Positions 27,306 through 34,887 of a DNA stretch of 64,000 nucleotides are shown here, piece after piece. Source of the stretch: an uncultured Muribaculaceae bacterium (GTDB taxonomy: Bacteria; Bacteroidota; Bacteroidia; Bacteroidales; Muribaculaceae); contig CAUBJF010000005.1 of NCBI GenBank assembly GCA_958436175.1, positions 1 through 64,000 of the forward strand. The letters are read 5' to 3'. The notes below the pieces were generated by a model that had not been told where the DNA came from, ran no database searches, and saw only the letters and a list, made by a program, of their open reading frames with translations. Each line of letters opens with the position of its first letter. Positions within the stretch are counted from its first letter, which is position 1. The translations under genes and the position numbers were made by a program.

Positions 27306-28421
27306 TTACTCGGGCAGAAGATAGTTGGCGCTGCGGCCGCCCTCTCCGCTGTCACGGAGCATATCCTTAGATATGAGGTCGTTGATGTCGCGGAGGGCCG
27401 TGTCCTGAGAGCAACTGCAAATTTTGGCCCACTTGGATGTGGTCAGTTTCCCATCAAATCCATCCCAAAGACGGTTGATGACTTTGCGCTGCCGTTCGTT
27501 GATTTCGACATCCCGAAACTTATCCCAATAAGCTGCCTTTTCCAATGTACGCTCGACAACTGTCGAAGTTCGTGTAATTGCTTTTTCAAGACAATTGAAA
27601 AACCACAGAATCCACTCGGTAATATCGAGATCGCCTTTCTGCGTGCGCTCCAGTATTTCGTAGTACGCCTTCTTGTTACGATTGATTTCTGCCGACATAC
27701 TGTAATATCGTCCGGAACCCAAATCGAGACGGGCAAGCAGCATATCGGCAATTGTGCGGCTTATGCGACCATTGCCATCATCAAACGGATGAATGGTCAC
27801 GAACCATAGATGGGCCACAGCTGCCATTATAAAGGGCGACTGGTCGGAACTGTTGCACCAATCGATTAGCCGCGCCATTTCTGCCGGGACATCTGCCGAT
27901 GCCGGAGCCTCATAATGCACTTTTTCGTGTCCGAAAGCCCCGGAAACGACCTGCATAGGTTCTTCTCCCTTTCGCCAGTCGGCTACGGTAATGCTGTGCA
28001 TGCCGCTTCGACCTAAAGGAAACAGAGCTGCGTGCCATCCGAAGAGGCGCTCGGCTGTCAAAGGTGCTCTGTAGTTATGCACTGCATCGAGCATCACATC
28101 GACAAGACCTTCAACATAATGGTCTTCAGCGAGCAATCCATCATCCTCCATTCCAAGACGCCTGGCGAGGCTGCTTCTCACTGATTTAGGATTGAGAAGC
28201 ACGCCTTCAATCTCCGACGAACTAATCAACTCATCGGTCATTGCCGACAGCAATGATTGGCTTTTTTCATTAAAGCCAAGCATCGACATCCGGCCGTTCA
28301 GAAGTCCGTGTAAATGACTGAGGTGGCTCATGGGCTCAAGCAATGCCTCTGAATCCCATCTGAAATCCGGCCAGTTTTCTCGCTGCCAGATATAGCAACT
28401 ATGTTCTTGCGTCTTTCTCAT
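27306..28421 (-). CDS. Fic family protein with N-terminal inhibitory helix
   Basis: A 371-residue protein. The active site HPFDDGNGR (211-219) is canonical, so AMP transfer to target hydroxyls is expected. An inhibitory motif S-x-x-x-E-G (Ser68, Glu72, Gly73 in SSSEIEG) before the Fic core marks a class II, self-restrained Fic. A C-terminal winged-helix-like part (about 310-371, TTSKWAKICSCSQDTALRDI) may bind DNA. It stands on the opposite strand to its neighbours with its own promoter. Confidence 0.92.
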   Translation of the reverse strand: MRKTQEHSCYIWQRENWPDFRWDSEALLEPMSHLSHLHGLLNGRMSMLGFNEKSQSLLSAMTDELISSSEIEGVLLNPKSVRSSLARRLGMEDDGLLAEDHYVEGLVDVMLDAVHNYRAPLTAERLFGWHAALFPLGRSGMHSITVADWRKGEEPMQVVSGAFGHEKVHYEAPASADVPAEMARLIDWCNSSDQSPFIMAAVAHLWFVTIHPFDDGNGRISRTIADMLLARLDLGSGRYYSMSAEINRNKKAYYEILERTQKGDLDITEWILWFFNCLEKAITRTSTVVERTLEKAAYWDKFRDVEINERQRKVINRLWDGFDGKLTTSKWAKICSCSQDTALRDINDLISKDMLRDSGEGGRSANYLLPE

Positions 28422-28424
28422 GTC

Positions 28425-28501
28425 GCAAATTTAATGTTTTGCGGCGAATCCGCCAAATATTCACCGCATTTTTGCGGATATTATTCAACTCTTTCACCGC
28501 A
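28425..28501 (-). promoter_or_regulatory. Fic promoter with short palindromes
   Basis: On the minus strand 28425-28433 reads TAAATTTGC. Upstream of it lie GCGG-5-CCGC (28441-28453) and CCGCA-TTTT-TGCGG (28464-28477), plus a second TCACCGCA copy (28461 and 28494). These look like operator sites at the -33 position; autoregulation by the Fic winged helix is a guess. Confidence 0.5.
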
Positions 28502-28600
28502 ATCTTTTTTATTCGCCGGAGATAAATGCTCATCGACACAAAATTGATCCAAACACGGGCTCAGCATAAACCATTGTCTGCGGGCGATGGTTTTAATTTT

Positions 28601-29374
28601 ATGGCTAACGATAGAAGCAATAAGGCATTGATATGGATTGCAGGAGCATTAGTTGTGCTACTGACCGGCGGCTTTGCATATAAGAAATACATTGATATGA
28701 GGATAGCAGGAGCAAGAGGCGGGGATGCCTTTCTGTTCATGGTGATGGTTTTCGTCGGTGTACTTGCAGTCATAGGCATTGCCGGAGGCTTCATCTATTA
28801 CTATATGTTTCCAGAGGGGAGTAACATTTACAAGGGATAGAAACGGCTAAGGAAGAAAGAAACATCCTCGGAGCCTGAGGCTCCTGTTACAATCGAGATA
28901 CCGAACCACGAGGAAGAGATTCGTCGGCAGAAAGCTGAACTGAAGCGCCAACGATAGGAACTGCTTTCCCTTCTATCCTCTTACGCTGAGGCCACTTTCA
29001 GAAAGATCTTGTCGCCGAGCCAAATTGATGTTCTAAATTCCAATATCCGAAAATTTGCCGAGGGAGATGATGATATCGTTGGAGTCGAAACTACGAAAAG
29101 CGAGTTTGTCACTCCAATCGACCTTTATCATTTCGCATGGAACATAGCCATACGATTGATCGCTGATGATAAGACAAGAAAATTCCGTATCTGCACGGCT
29201 TCTTTTGTAAAAGATACATTCCAGATTACTTTGGCGGATCATGCCGTCACAACTATCACCAGCAAACTTACCACAACTGACGGCAAATATACTCTTCGTC
29301 GGGTCTTGCCTAACGATGAGTTGACGGCCCACATCTTCCCCGGAACGGATAAATTAGCTATCAAAAGCGACTAA
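28601..29374 (+). pseudogene. Membrane protein gene with two in-frame TAG codons
   Basis: One reading frame runs from 28601 (or 28526) to 29374, interrupted only by TAG at 28838-28840 and TAG at 28955-28957. The first part has two membrane segments (ALIWIAGALVVLLTGGFA and FMVMVFVGVLAVIGIAGGFI), then a charged linker (EEEIRRQKAELKRQR) and a soluble C-terminal part of about 120 residues. I do not recognise the family. Both TAG codons could have arisen from CAG by one transition. It is most simply a decaying gene; stop-codon read-through is the alternative. Confidence 0.6.
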
Positions 29375-29382
29375 TAATAGCC

Positions 29383-29450
29383 GGTTATTGGTTATTTGGT
29401 GGTTATCGAGGTTGTAACCGGGTAACCAAAGCATAACCTATCAACTTTGC
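29383..29450 (+). promoter_or_regulatory. Second six-site operator array and promoter
   Basis: GGTTAT at 29383, 29390 and 29401 are followed by GTAACC at 29414 and 29422 and ATAACC at 29433. A -7-like CAACTTTGC is at 29442-29450. Offsets and promoter distance equal those of the array at 25879, while the spacers have diverged. Confidence 0.8.
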
Positions 29451-29484
29451 GACGAGATGTTCAAATCCCCATCTCGTCGCAAGT

Positions 29485-29862
29485 ATGAACACAACCACAC
29501 TAAGTATCGAGGCAATGCCTCAGAACATGGCTCGACTTGAAGAAAAGATCGATGCCCTGACCGAACTGGTCGCAAAACTCTCGGCTCAATTAACCGCAGC
29601 CGACAAACCACCAGCTGAAGATTTTATCGGAACAGAAACAGCTTGTGAGATTCTGCATCTCTCAAGCTCCCGTATCTATGCCCTCGTGCAAGAAGGGCGA
29701 ATCCCGTTTTACAAACCAGGCAAAAGTCTTCTGTTTCTAAAATCAGAATTGCTTGACTGGCTCAAACAGTCTCGCCGAAGCGGACAGCAATCTATCGAAG
29801 AACAGATGGCTGCCATGACAAAAGGTATGCGCAATAGTGCCAGCAGGAGGTGGAAATTATGA
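29485..29862 (+). CDS. Excisionase-like helix-turn-helix protein
   Basis: A 125-residue protein. An N-terminal coiled-coil (about 14-40, MARLEEKIDALTELVAKLSA) is followed by an HTH_17 domain (about 47-95: FIGTETACEILHLSSSRIYA then IPFYKPGKSLLFLKSEL). Such small HTH proteins occur before the replication/mobilization genes of Bacteroides mobilizable elements. It starts the operon behind the second array and overlaps the next gene by ATGA. Confidence 0.8.
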   Translation: MNTTTLSIEAMPQNMARLEEKIDALTELVAKLSAQLTAADKPPAEDFIGTETACEILHLSSSRIYALVQEGRIPFYKPGKSLLFLKSELLDWLKQSRRSGQQSIEEQMAAMTKGMRNSASRRWKL

Positions 29863-30647
29863 GCAATAACAGGACTGTGAATCTCTATCTCCTGATGCAG
29901 CGGTTCTGGCGGGAGAATGAGTACGAGGCATTCTCCACTGCGGAGATCGCGCTCTACTTCTTCCTAATCAACCGGGCGAATTGCCGCCGATGGCAGATGC
30001 CGTTCAAGTGTCCGACTTCGGTAATCAGTAGCGCAATCCAAGTGACACGACAGACTGTTGTGAACGCCCGTGAATCGCTTAACGCACGAAAGTTCATTAC
30101 CTATACCAAAGGGACGGGCAAAGGTTCCCATCCACTGTATTCACTTATCTTGACTGATGGATTGACGGAATTTTTGTCGGATGAATTGACGGAAACATTG
30201 CAGGAAGGCTCGACAGTTGAATTGTCGGACAGCTTGACACCCTATAATATAGAAGATAGAAATATTAAAGATAAAATTTATTCTTCAAATAAAACAGGCG
30301 ATGTGAAGTTTCTGAGTTTGGAAGAACTTGAGGCTTTGCTGGTTAACGACGAACCGTGGCTCAATGAAATCATTTCCCTTCTTTCTCCCTCCTGTCAAAT
30401 CGAATTGCCGGAACTGAAATCGTATCTCTGCAATTTCTTCCGCTATCTCAGATGTCAGGGAACGAAAGGAAGGGAGGAAGATGACTGCCGAAGATATTTC
30501 GTAAACTGGATTAAAAAACAACCAATCAATAAAATCAAAACAACTCTTAAACCGACAACCCATGCAACAAATCAATCAGCCAACGATGCTCGCCGACCTG
30601 CTGGTGTCTCAGCTCAGTCGGCTAGCGACTACGAGGGAGCGTTTTAG
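29859..30647 (+). CDS. Primosome-like winged-helix protein
   Basis: A 262-residue protein. ATG at 29859 is chosen because GGAGG (29846-29850) is correctly spaced before it and the previous stop overlaps it. Residues about 20-95 form a winged helix (STAEIALYFFLINRANCRRW, then SVISSAIQVTRQTVVNARES), like DnaD/replication-initiator N-domains. The central part is acidic, and the C-terminus has a DnaD-like helical stretch before a Thr/Asn-rich tail. With the ATPase downstream it probably loads replication proteins at the element's origin; inference from context. Confidence 0.55.
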   Translation: MSNNRTVNLYLLMQRFWRENEYEAFSTAEIALYFFLINRANCRRWQMPFKCPTSVISSAIQVTRQTVVNARESLNARKFITYTKGTGKGSHPLYSLILTDGLTEFLSDELTETLQEGSTVELSDSLTPYNIEDRNIKDKIYSSNKTGDVKFLSLEELEALLVNDEPWLNEIISLLSPSCQIELPELKSYLCNFFRYLRCQGTKGREEDDCRRYFVNWIKKQPINKIKTTLKPTTHATNQSANDARRPAGVSAQSASDYEGAF

Positions 30648-31236
30648 GCTTCCGTTCTCAAAGACCGATACTGTCCGTGTACTTCTCGCCGGTATAAAGG
30701 CAGAAGTCGAACGACGCGACAAGACATTTGTAATGAGCGATGCTCTGTTGACGCAAACCGAACAGATTGCAGATTGGCTCACGGGCAACCACTCAAAATT
30801 CGGATCGATGCTGTGCGGCGGATGCGGCAATGGCAAGACCACCTTTGTGAAAGCCTTTCAGCAAATCCTCAACAGATTTGAAATCAAAGTTGATGATGAT
30901 TACTCCGAGCGATACTCCATTCGGATTGTCAATGCCCGCGACCTTGCGAGGGTTTGCAAAGAGGACTATGACGAGTGGCGCAGTCTCTGTTATAAACGGA
31001 TGCTTGCCATTGACGATTTCGGCACTGAGCCGCTTGAGGTAATGGATTACGGCAATGTTCTCTATCCGTTACCTGAGTTGCTGATGACTCGCTACGAGCG
31101 TCATCTGTTTACCATTCTCACGACCAACCTGACACCTCAGGAGATTCGTCCAAGATACGGAGACCGCATAGCCGACCGTCTGAACGATATGGTTGGCAAG
31201 GTAATCTTCGCCAATTCCACTTATAGGACGCCGTAG
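30562..31236 (+). CDS. DnaC/IstB-like ATPase
   Basis: A 224-residue AAA+ ATPase. Walker A is CGGCGNGKTT (about 86-95), Walker B is MLAIDDFGTE and sensor 1 is FTILTTNL. The C-terminal DRLNDMVGKVIF fits the arginine-finger region of DnaC-type loaders. It overlaps the previous gene by 86 bases in another frame. A later start at 30586 would shorten the overlap. Expected role: helicase loading in element replication or transfer. Confidence 0.8.
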   Translation: MQQINQPTMLADLLVSQLSRLATTRERFRLPFSKTDTVRVLLAGIKAEVERRDKTFVMSDALLTQTEQIADWLTGNHSKFGSMLCGGCGNGKTTFVKAFQQILNRFEIKVDDDYSERYSIRIVNARDLARVCKEDYDEWRSLCYKRMLAIDDFGTEPLEVMDYGNVLYPLPELLMTRYERHLFTILTTNLTPQEIRPRYGDRIADRLNDMVGKVIFANSTYRTP

Positions 31237-31285
31237 CCGGCAATATATCCGACTGCTACGAGGCTCCGCAATCGAAACGGAAGTG

Positions 31286-31416
31286 AAGATGGAGGAGGAT
31301 TGCAAGGTTGTTTTTCATGTCCCATAAAAATTGGCTCGGTCAACCTTTCGGTTGCCGCACACGCCGTGGTCTTGAAATCATTCTGATTCCACTCAACCTA
31401 TTGCCTCCTCCATCTT
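31286..31416 (+). other. Probable oriT region
   Basis: The gap just before mobC holds CAACC-TTTC-GGTTG (31341-31354) followed by GCCGCACACGCCG. It is framed by a 13-base inverted repeat (AAGATGGAGGAGG at 31286-31298 and its complement at 31404-31416). Hairpins next to a nick site before mob genes are typical oriT architecture; the nick base cannot be read. Confidence 0.5.
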
Positions 31417-31451
31417 TCTTTCCTCCATTTCTACTTCCAAACAAATTCACA

Positions 31452-31808
31452 ATGATACAGACAAAACCAAAATCCAAGCGCGGACGCAAGTCCAAACCGG
31501 AGTGGCAGCGGCTCCGCAATGAAATCAAGCTGCATCTTGATGACGGCAACTACGCCGTTGTAAAAGACATGGCCCGCGAATCCGGACTCTCGCTCAACAA
31601 GTTCATTACCCGTGCCGTCATGGCCACAACAATCCGAAAAGCTCTGACAGAAGAAGAGTACTCGATGGTCCGCAGCCTTCAGGGTATCGCCAACAACCTC
31701 AATCAGCTTGCCCGATGCGCAAACGGTATGGGGTTCTATTCGGTAGCGACTAAGGTCGATAGTCTGCTCACAAAGACGCTTGAGTTACTCTCCAAATTCT
31801 GTATGTGA
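31452..31808 (+). CDS. mobC: Plasmid mobilization relaxosome protein MobC
   Basis: A 118-residue basic protein. The ATG at 31452 is chosen; the longer frame would read through the oriT region. A lysine-rich start (KPKSKRGRKSKPEWQR) leads to a ribbon-helix-helix-like part (VKDMARESGLSLNKFITRA) and the C-terminal MobC signature LQGIANNLNQLARCAN. It assists the relaxase at oriT. The stop overlaps the relaxase start (TGATG). Confidence 0.88.
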   Translation: MIQTKPKSKRGRKSKPEWQRLRNEIKLHLDDGNYAVVKDMARESGLSLNKFITRAVMATTIRKALTEEEYSMVRSLQGIANNLNQLARCANGMGFYSVATKVDSLLTKTLELLSKFCM

Positions 31809-32980
31809 TGATAGCCAAATTCAAAAATAGAATTGATTTTGCAGGCCAGGTAAGCTATGCCAATGACATCAAAAGCGATGAGAAGAGAGGAAGGCTACTG
31901 TCGTATCATGGTGTCTGTGTCGTTTCCAACGAGACGATTGCCGACAGTTTCAACACACATCTGCGTTATCCCGACAGTCGTGGCCGAGTACATCATATCG
32001 GGCAACCGGTAAAGCATGTGTCAATCTCATTCTCGCCGGAGGATGCACATCTGTTCCCCGACAATGAGCAAGGTGACCGCTTCATGGCGCAGCTCGTCGA
32101 TGAATGGCTTCGGGGCATGGGGATCACCAATGCCCAGTATATCGTGGCTCGGCATTTCGACAAAGCGCATCCGCACTGCCATCTGGTATATAGTCGTATA
32201 GACCTTGAAGGCAATGTAATTTCCGCATTCAATGAGCGTATCAGGAGCGCGAAAGTCTGCAAGGAAATCAAGCTGCGCCACGGTCTGACATTCGGCAACA
32301 TGACAGGCGAGAAAGTTAACCGTGACAGGCTGCGTCCAATTCAGCAGTTGCGATTCGATATAAAGTCGGCAGCCATCGCCGCCGCAAACAGTTCATCATC
32401 ATGGGCTGAATTTCAGCGTGAATTAGAGGCTCATGGAATAGAAGCATCTTTCAGTATCAACCGTTCCACGGGAGAAATCCGGGGCATTTCATTCGCCAAA
32501 GACAACTGTCGATTTGCCGGTTCTAAACTGGCCAAACAGAAACTCACCTATGGCAAGCTCGTCGCAAAGTTTGGAGCATTGCCAGTTGAGGTAGTGGACG
32601 TTTTGTTCGCCACTTCTCGGAACCATCGATTTAACTCTGAGGTGGATACGGGCAAATTGACCGTACCCTACCAAGAACAAAGCGATGGGATTGTCACTCT
32701 GCAGTCCTCTCCTCGGAATCAGCCGGTTACAGGCGAAGTACTTTCCAAAACGGAAACCCCTTTTGAGGGAGTGCTACCCAATAGCACTCCCTCTGAATCA
32801 TCAGAAGTTAGGCTGATCCCCTTATCTGTAATCGTCAATCTCCTTATGGGTCCGGCTGTCGTAGAGTCAACCGGCGGAGGTGGCACTACCAACGACCTTT
32901 ACTGGAACGATGAACGCCGTCGCCGTGAAGAAGCCCATGAAAATCAATACATCCACAAACCTTTCAAACGAAGAAGATGA
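31808..32980 (+). CDS. mobA: Relaxase/mobilization nuclease (MobA type)
   Basis: A 390-residue relaxase. The N-terminal domain holds VKHVSISFSPED (motif II-like) and the three-histidine metal motif in ARHFDKAHPHCHLVYSRID. The catalytic tyrosine is probably the early Tyr in QVSYAND. Family knowledge: it nicks oriT and remains covalently bound to the transferred strand. The C-terminal ~110 residues are low in conservation and are encoded partly by hairpin-rich DNA (see the array at 32742-33186). Confidence 0.88.
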   Translation: MIAKFKNRIDFAGQVSYANDIKSDEKRGRLLSYHGVCVVSNETIADSFNTHLRYPDSRGRVHHIGQPVKHVSISFSPEDAHLFPDNEQGDRFMAQLVDEWLRGMGITNAQYIVARHFDKAHPHCHLVYSRIDLEGNVISAFNERIRSAKVCKEIKLRHGLTFGNMTGEKVNRDRLRPIQQLRFDIKSAAIAAANSSSSWAEFQRELEAHGIEASFSINRSTGEIRGISFAKDNCRFAGSKLAKQKLTYGKLVAKFGALPVEVVDVLFATSRNHRFNSEVDTGKLTVPYQEQSDGIVTLQSSPRNQPVTGEVLSKTETPFEGVLPNSTPSESSEVRLIPLSVIVNLLMGPAVVESTGGGGTTNDLYWNDERRRREEAHENQYIHKPFKRRR

Positions 32981-33186
32981 GCAAACAGATTAGCGATTGT
33001 ACTATGAAAGGAGTTAATGATTCCTTAATCCCTTCAAACTTCATTGAGGGAGTCATCGTTTTGATGACCCCCATTCGGAATCAACAAGTTAGAAAGAGAG
33101 GGTTTCCAAAATGGTAACCCTTTATAATGATAGTAAAGTATAATCATGCCATCCAAAGGAAGGGGTGTCCGTTTTGGTCACCCCTT
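32742..33186. repeat. Cluster of five stem-loops with 5-nt loops
   Basis: Hairpins: TTTCC-AAAAC-GGAAA (32742-32756); a 12-base perfect stem with loop CCCAA (32765-32793); GTCATC-GTTTT-GATGAC (33052-33068); a 9-base stem with loop AAAAT (33099-33121); an 11-base stem with loop GTTTT (33160-33186). The last two carry one T-T mismatch three bases from the loop. A GAATCA-nC-nn-GTTA box lies near 32716, 32794 and 33077. The array runs from the end of mobA across the following gap. Confidence 0.65.
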
Positions 33187-33210
33187 CGAACAAGACAATA
33201 TAATACACGA

Positions 33211-33858
33211 ATGAATACAAACGATAAATACTATGTTGACCGACTGTATAATCAGCAAGTCAATGAATTAAACGAAATCAAGAACCGACTTCTAATTCTG
33301 GAAGGCAAAACGGCTGCCACGCCCGAAGGCAACATCCAGGTCGAAATCGACACCGAGAAAGTATATGAAATGTTTCTGAAAGCGTGTCATGACAGTCTGC
33401 AACAGCGGCAGGAACGTCTTAAGGAAGAAGACCGTAAAGCCGCAGAGAAACTCCGTCAAGAGTGCGAAGCGAAAGATGAACGCTATTTTTCCAACGTTCA
33501 CGAATGGCGTGCCGCCATTGCCCGCGACTATGACGAGTTTTTTCGCAAGATGCTCGGACTCTTCAAAATCGCCGACCGTCGCTACCGCGACATCCGTTCC
33601 GCACTTCTGAAGTTGCTCGGTGAATCATCCACATCAACCAACGAGGCTTCAAAAAATTCTTTCATCTTTTCGAATCTACCCTCCGGCATCACGCCTAAAC
33701 TCACCGAAATTCGGCACCGTCTCGCGCAACGCATTCACACCTATCTCTCCGGCACATTCACCCTATACAGAGGCTGGACTATACTCGCTGCCCTTCTCTA
33801 CTTTATATTACTCATCGTCTTGCTATCGCTCCGTCTTACATTTTCTTTTTCGAGTTAA
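33211..33858 (+). CDS. Coiled-coil membrane-anchored protein, mobilization-linked
   Basis: A 215-residue protein. The ATG at 33211 is used, because an earlier reading passes through the last hairpin. Residues about 45-90 are highly charged and coiled-coil-like (DSLQQRQERLKEEDRKAAEK). A membrane segment lies at the extreme C-terminus (ILAALLYFILLIVLLSLRL), so it is tail-anchored. Proteins of this shape follow relaxase genes in Bacteroides mobilizable elements; the function is unknown. Confidence 0.55.
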   Translation: MNTNDKYYVDRLYNQQVNELNEIKNRLLILEGKTAATPEGNIQVEIDTEKVYEMFLKACHDSLQQRQERLKEEDRKAAEKLRQECEAKDERYFSNVHEWRAAIARDYDEFFRKMLGLFKIADRRYRDIRSALLKLLGESSTSTNEASKNSFIFSNLPSGITPKLTEIRHRLAQRIHTYLSGTFTLYRGWTILAALLYFILLIVLLSLRLTFSFSS

Positions 33859-33906
33859 TCTAATTAAAGCTATAATGTCATATATTTGATAATTAATCAC
33901 CATAAT

Positions 33907-33940
33907 TTTGTGATTTATCAAAAGTAATTGTTAACTTTGC
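33907..33940 (+). promoter_or_regulatory. -33/-7 promoter of the candidate defence operon
   Basis: TTTG at 33907-33910 and TAACTTTGC at 33932-33940, with a 21-base spacer, 20 bases before the XRE gene. It is a complete promoter. Confidence 0.75.
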
Positions 33941-33957
33941 ACATATAATAAACTGAT

Positions 33958-34185
33958 ATGACTCAATCAGAAACTTGTATAGCAGAGAATCGCATTAAAG
34001 CTATCCTCGCTGACCAGAAGAGGACAAGCCGATGGTTAGCAGAATATCTTAATGTAAGTCAAAACACTATTTCACGCTGGTGCTCAAATAAGGGACAGCC
34101 ATCATTGCCTCAGCTTGGAAAAATAGCGAGTGCTTTGAATGTTGACATTCGAGATTTATTAAGACCCACCAAGCAAGATTTATAG
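33958..34185 (+). CDS. XRE-family transcriptional regulator
   Basis: A 75-residue protein consisting of one HTH_3 domain (ADQKRTSRWLAEYLNVSQNT, then ISRWCSNKGQPSLPQLGKIA). It is the first gene of a tightly spaced operon (22 bases to the next) and probably represses it, as small XRE proteins do in restriction and toxin systems. Confidence 0.85.
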   Translation: MTQSETCIAENRIKAILADQKRTSRWLAEYLNVSQNTISRWCSNKGQPSLPQLGKIASALNVDIRDLLRPTKQDL

Positions 34186-34207
34186 TCAATATTAAAATTT
34201 TATTGCC

Positions 34208-34873
34208 ATGAAAACCTCAAAATCAGGATATGTTTATATATTGACTAATCCAAGCTTCAAAGAAGATTGGGTAAAGATTGGTAAAAGTTCTCGCCCGGTA
34301 GATGTACGCTCAAAAGAGTTGGATAATACCGCCGTTCCTTTGCCTTTTGAGATATTCGCAACGATGAGAACTTGCAAATATAATGAAGTTGAGAAACTGG
34401 TTCATAAAACCATTGACAGACTTACAGATTTACGCATCCGTCAGAACCGAGAGTTTTTCAATGTGGCACCTCAAATGGCACTTGATATTTTTCGGGATAT
34501 CGCCATGACAATTGACGATGCCGATGTCATTTTATATCATGAGAACAAACCTATCACGGAGAAAGGTGTTGACACCCATACAAAGCGAGAGGTTAAGCGC
34601 TCCCGTTTCAAATTCAGCATGTGCGACATTAAAATTGGCGAATTCATTACGTTTATTCCTACTGGCTTAGTCGTAAAAGTGGCATCTGATGATTCTATCG
34701 AATATGACGGTCGGATTTATAAACTTTCTCCTTTTGTCGGGACATTTATGCCTGAAGATAAAAGAAACACCTCTGGTGCCTATCAAGGTGCAAAATATTT
34801 CTCTTACAAAGGGCGAATTTTGGATGATATAAGGAAAGAACGAGAAGCTGAATCTAATGATTTGGCTGACTGA
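34208..34873 (+). CDS. GIY-YIG nuclease family protein (T5orf172 type)
   Basis: A 221-residue protein. Residues about 6-100 match the T5orf172/MUG113 variant of GIY-YIG nucleases: SGYVYILTNPS, WVKIGKSSRPVDVRSKELDN, PLPFEIFATMRTCKYNEVEK and REFFNVAP (the final Glu in REFF). The rest (about 125-221) is a separate beta-rich domain with no family I recognise. It lies between the regulator and the HNH gene, so two nucleases sit side by side. Confidence 0.8.
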   Translation: MKTSKSGYVYILTNPSFKEDWVKIGKSSRPVDVRSKELDNTAVPLPFEIFATMRTCKYNEVEKLVHKTIDRLTDLRIRQNREFFNVAPQMALDIFRDIAMTIDDADVILYHENKPITEKGVDTHTKREVKRSRFKFSMCDIKIGEFITFIPTGLVVKVASDDSIEYDGRIYKLSPFVGTFMPEDKRNTSGAYQGAKYFSYKGRILDDIRKEREAESNDLAD

Positions 34874-34887
34874 TACAGTTTAGTATA

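Noticed and set aside
32742..33186. Hairpin cluster as a possible CRISPR array
   Set aside because: Repeats differ in sequence and spacing, and no cas gene is present.
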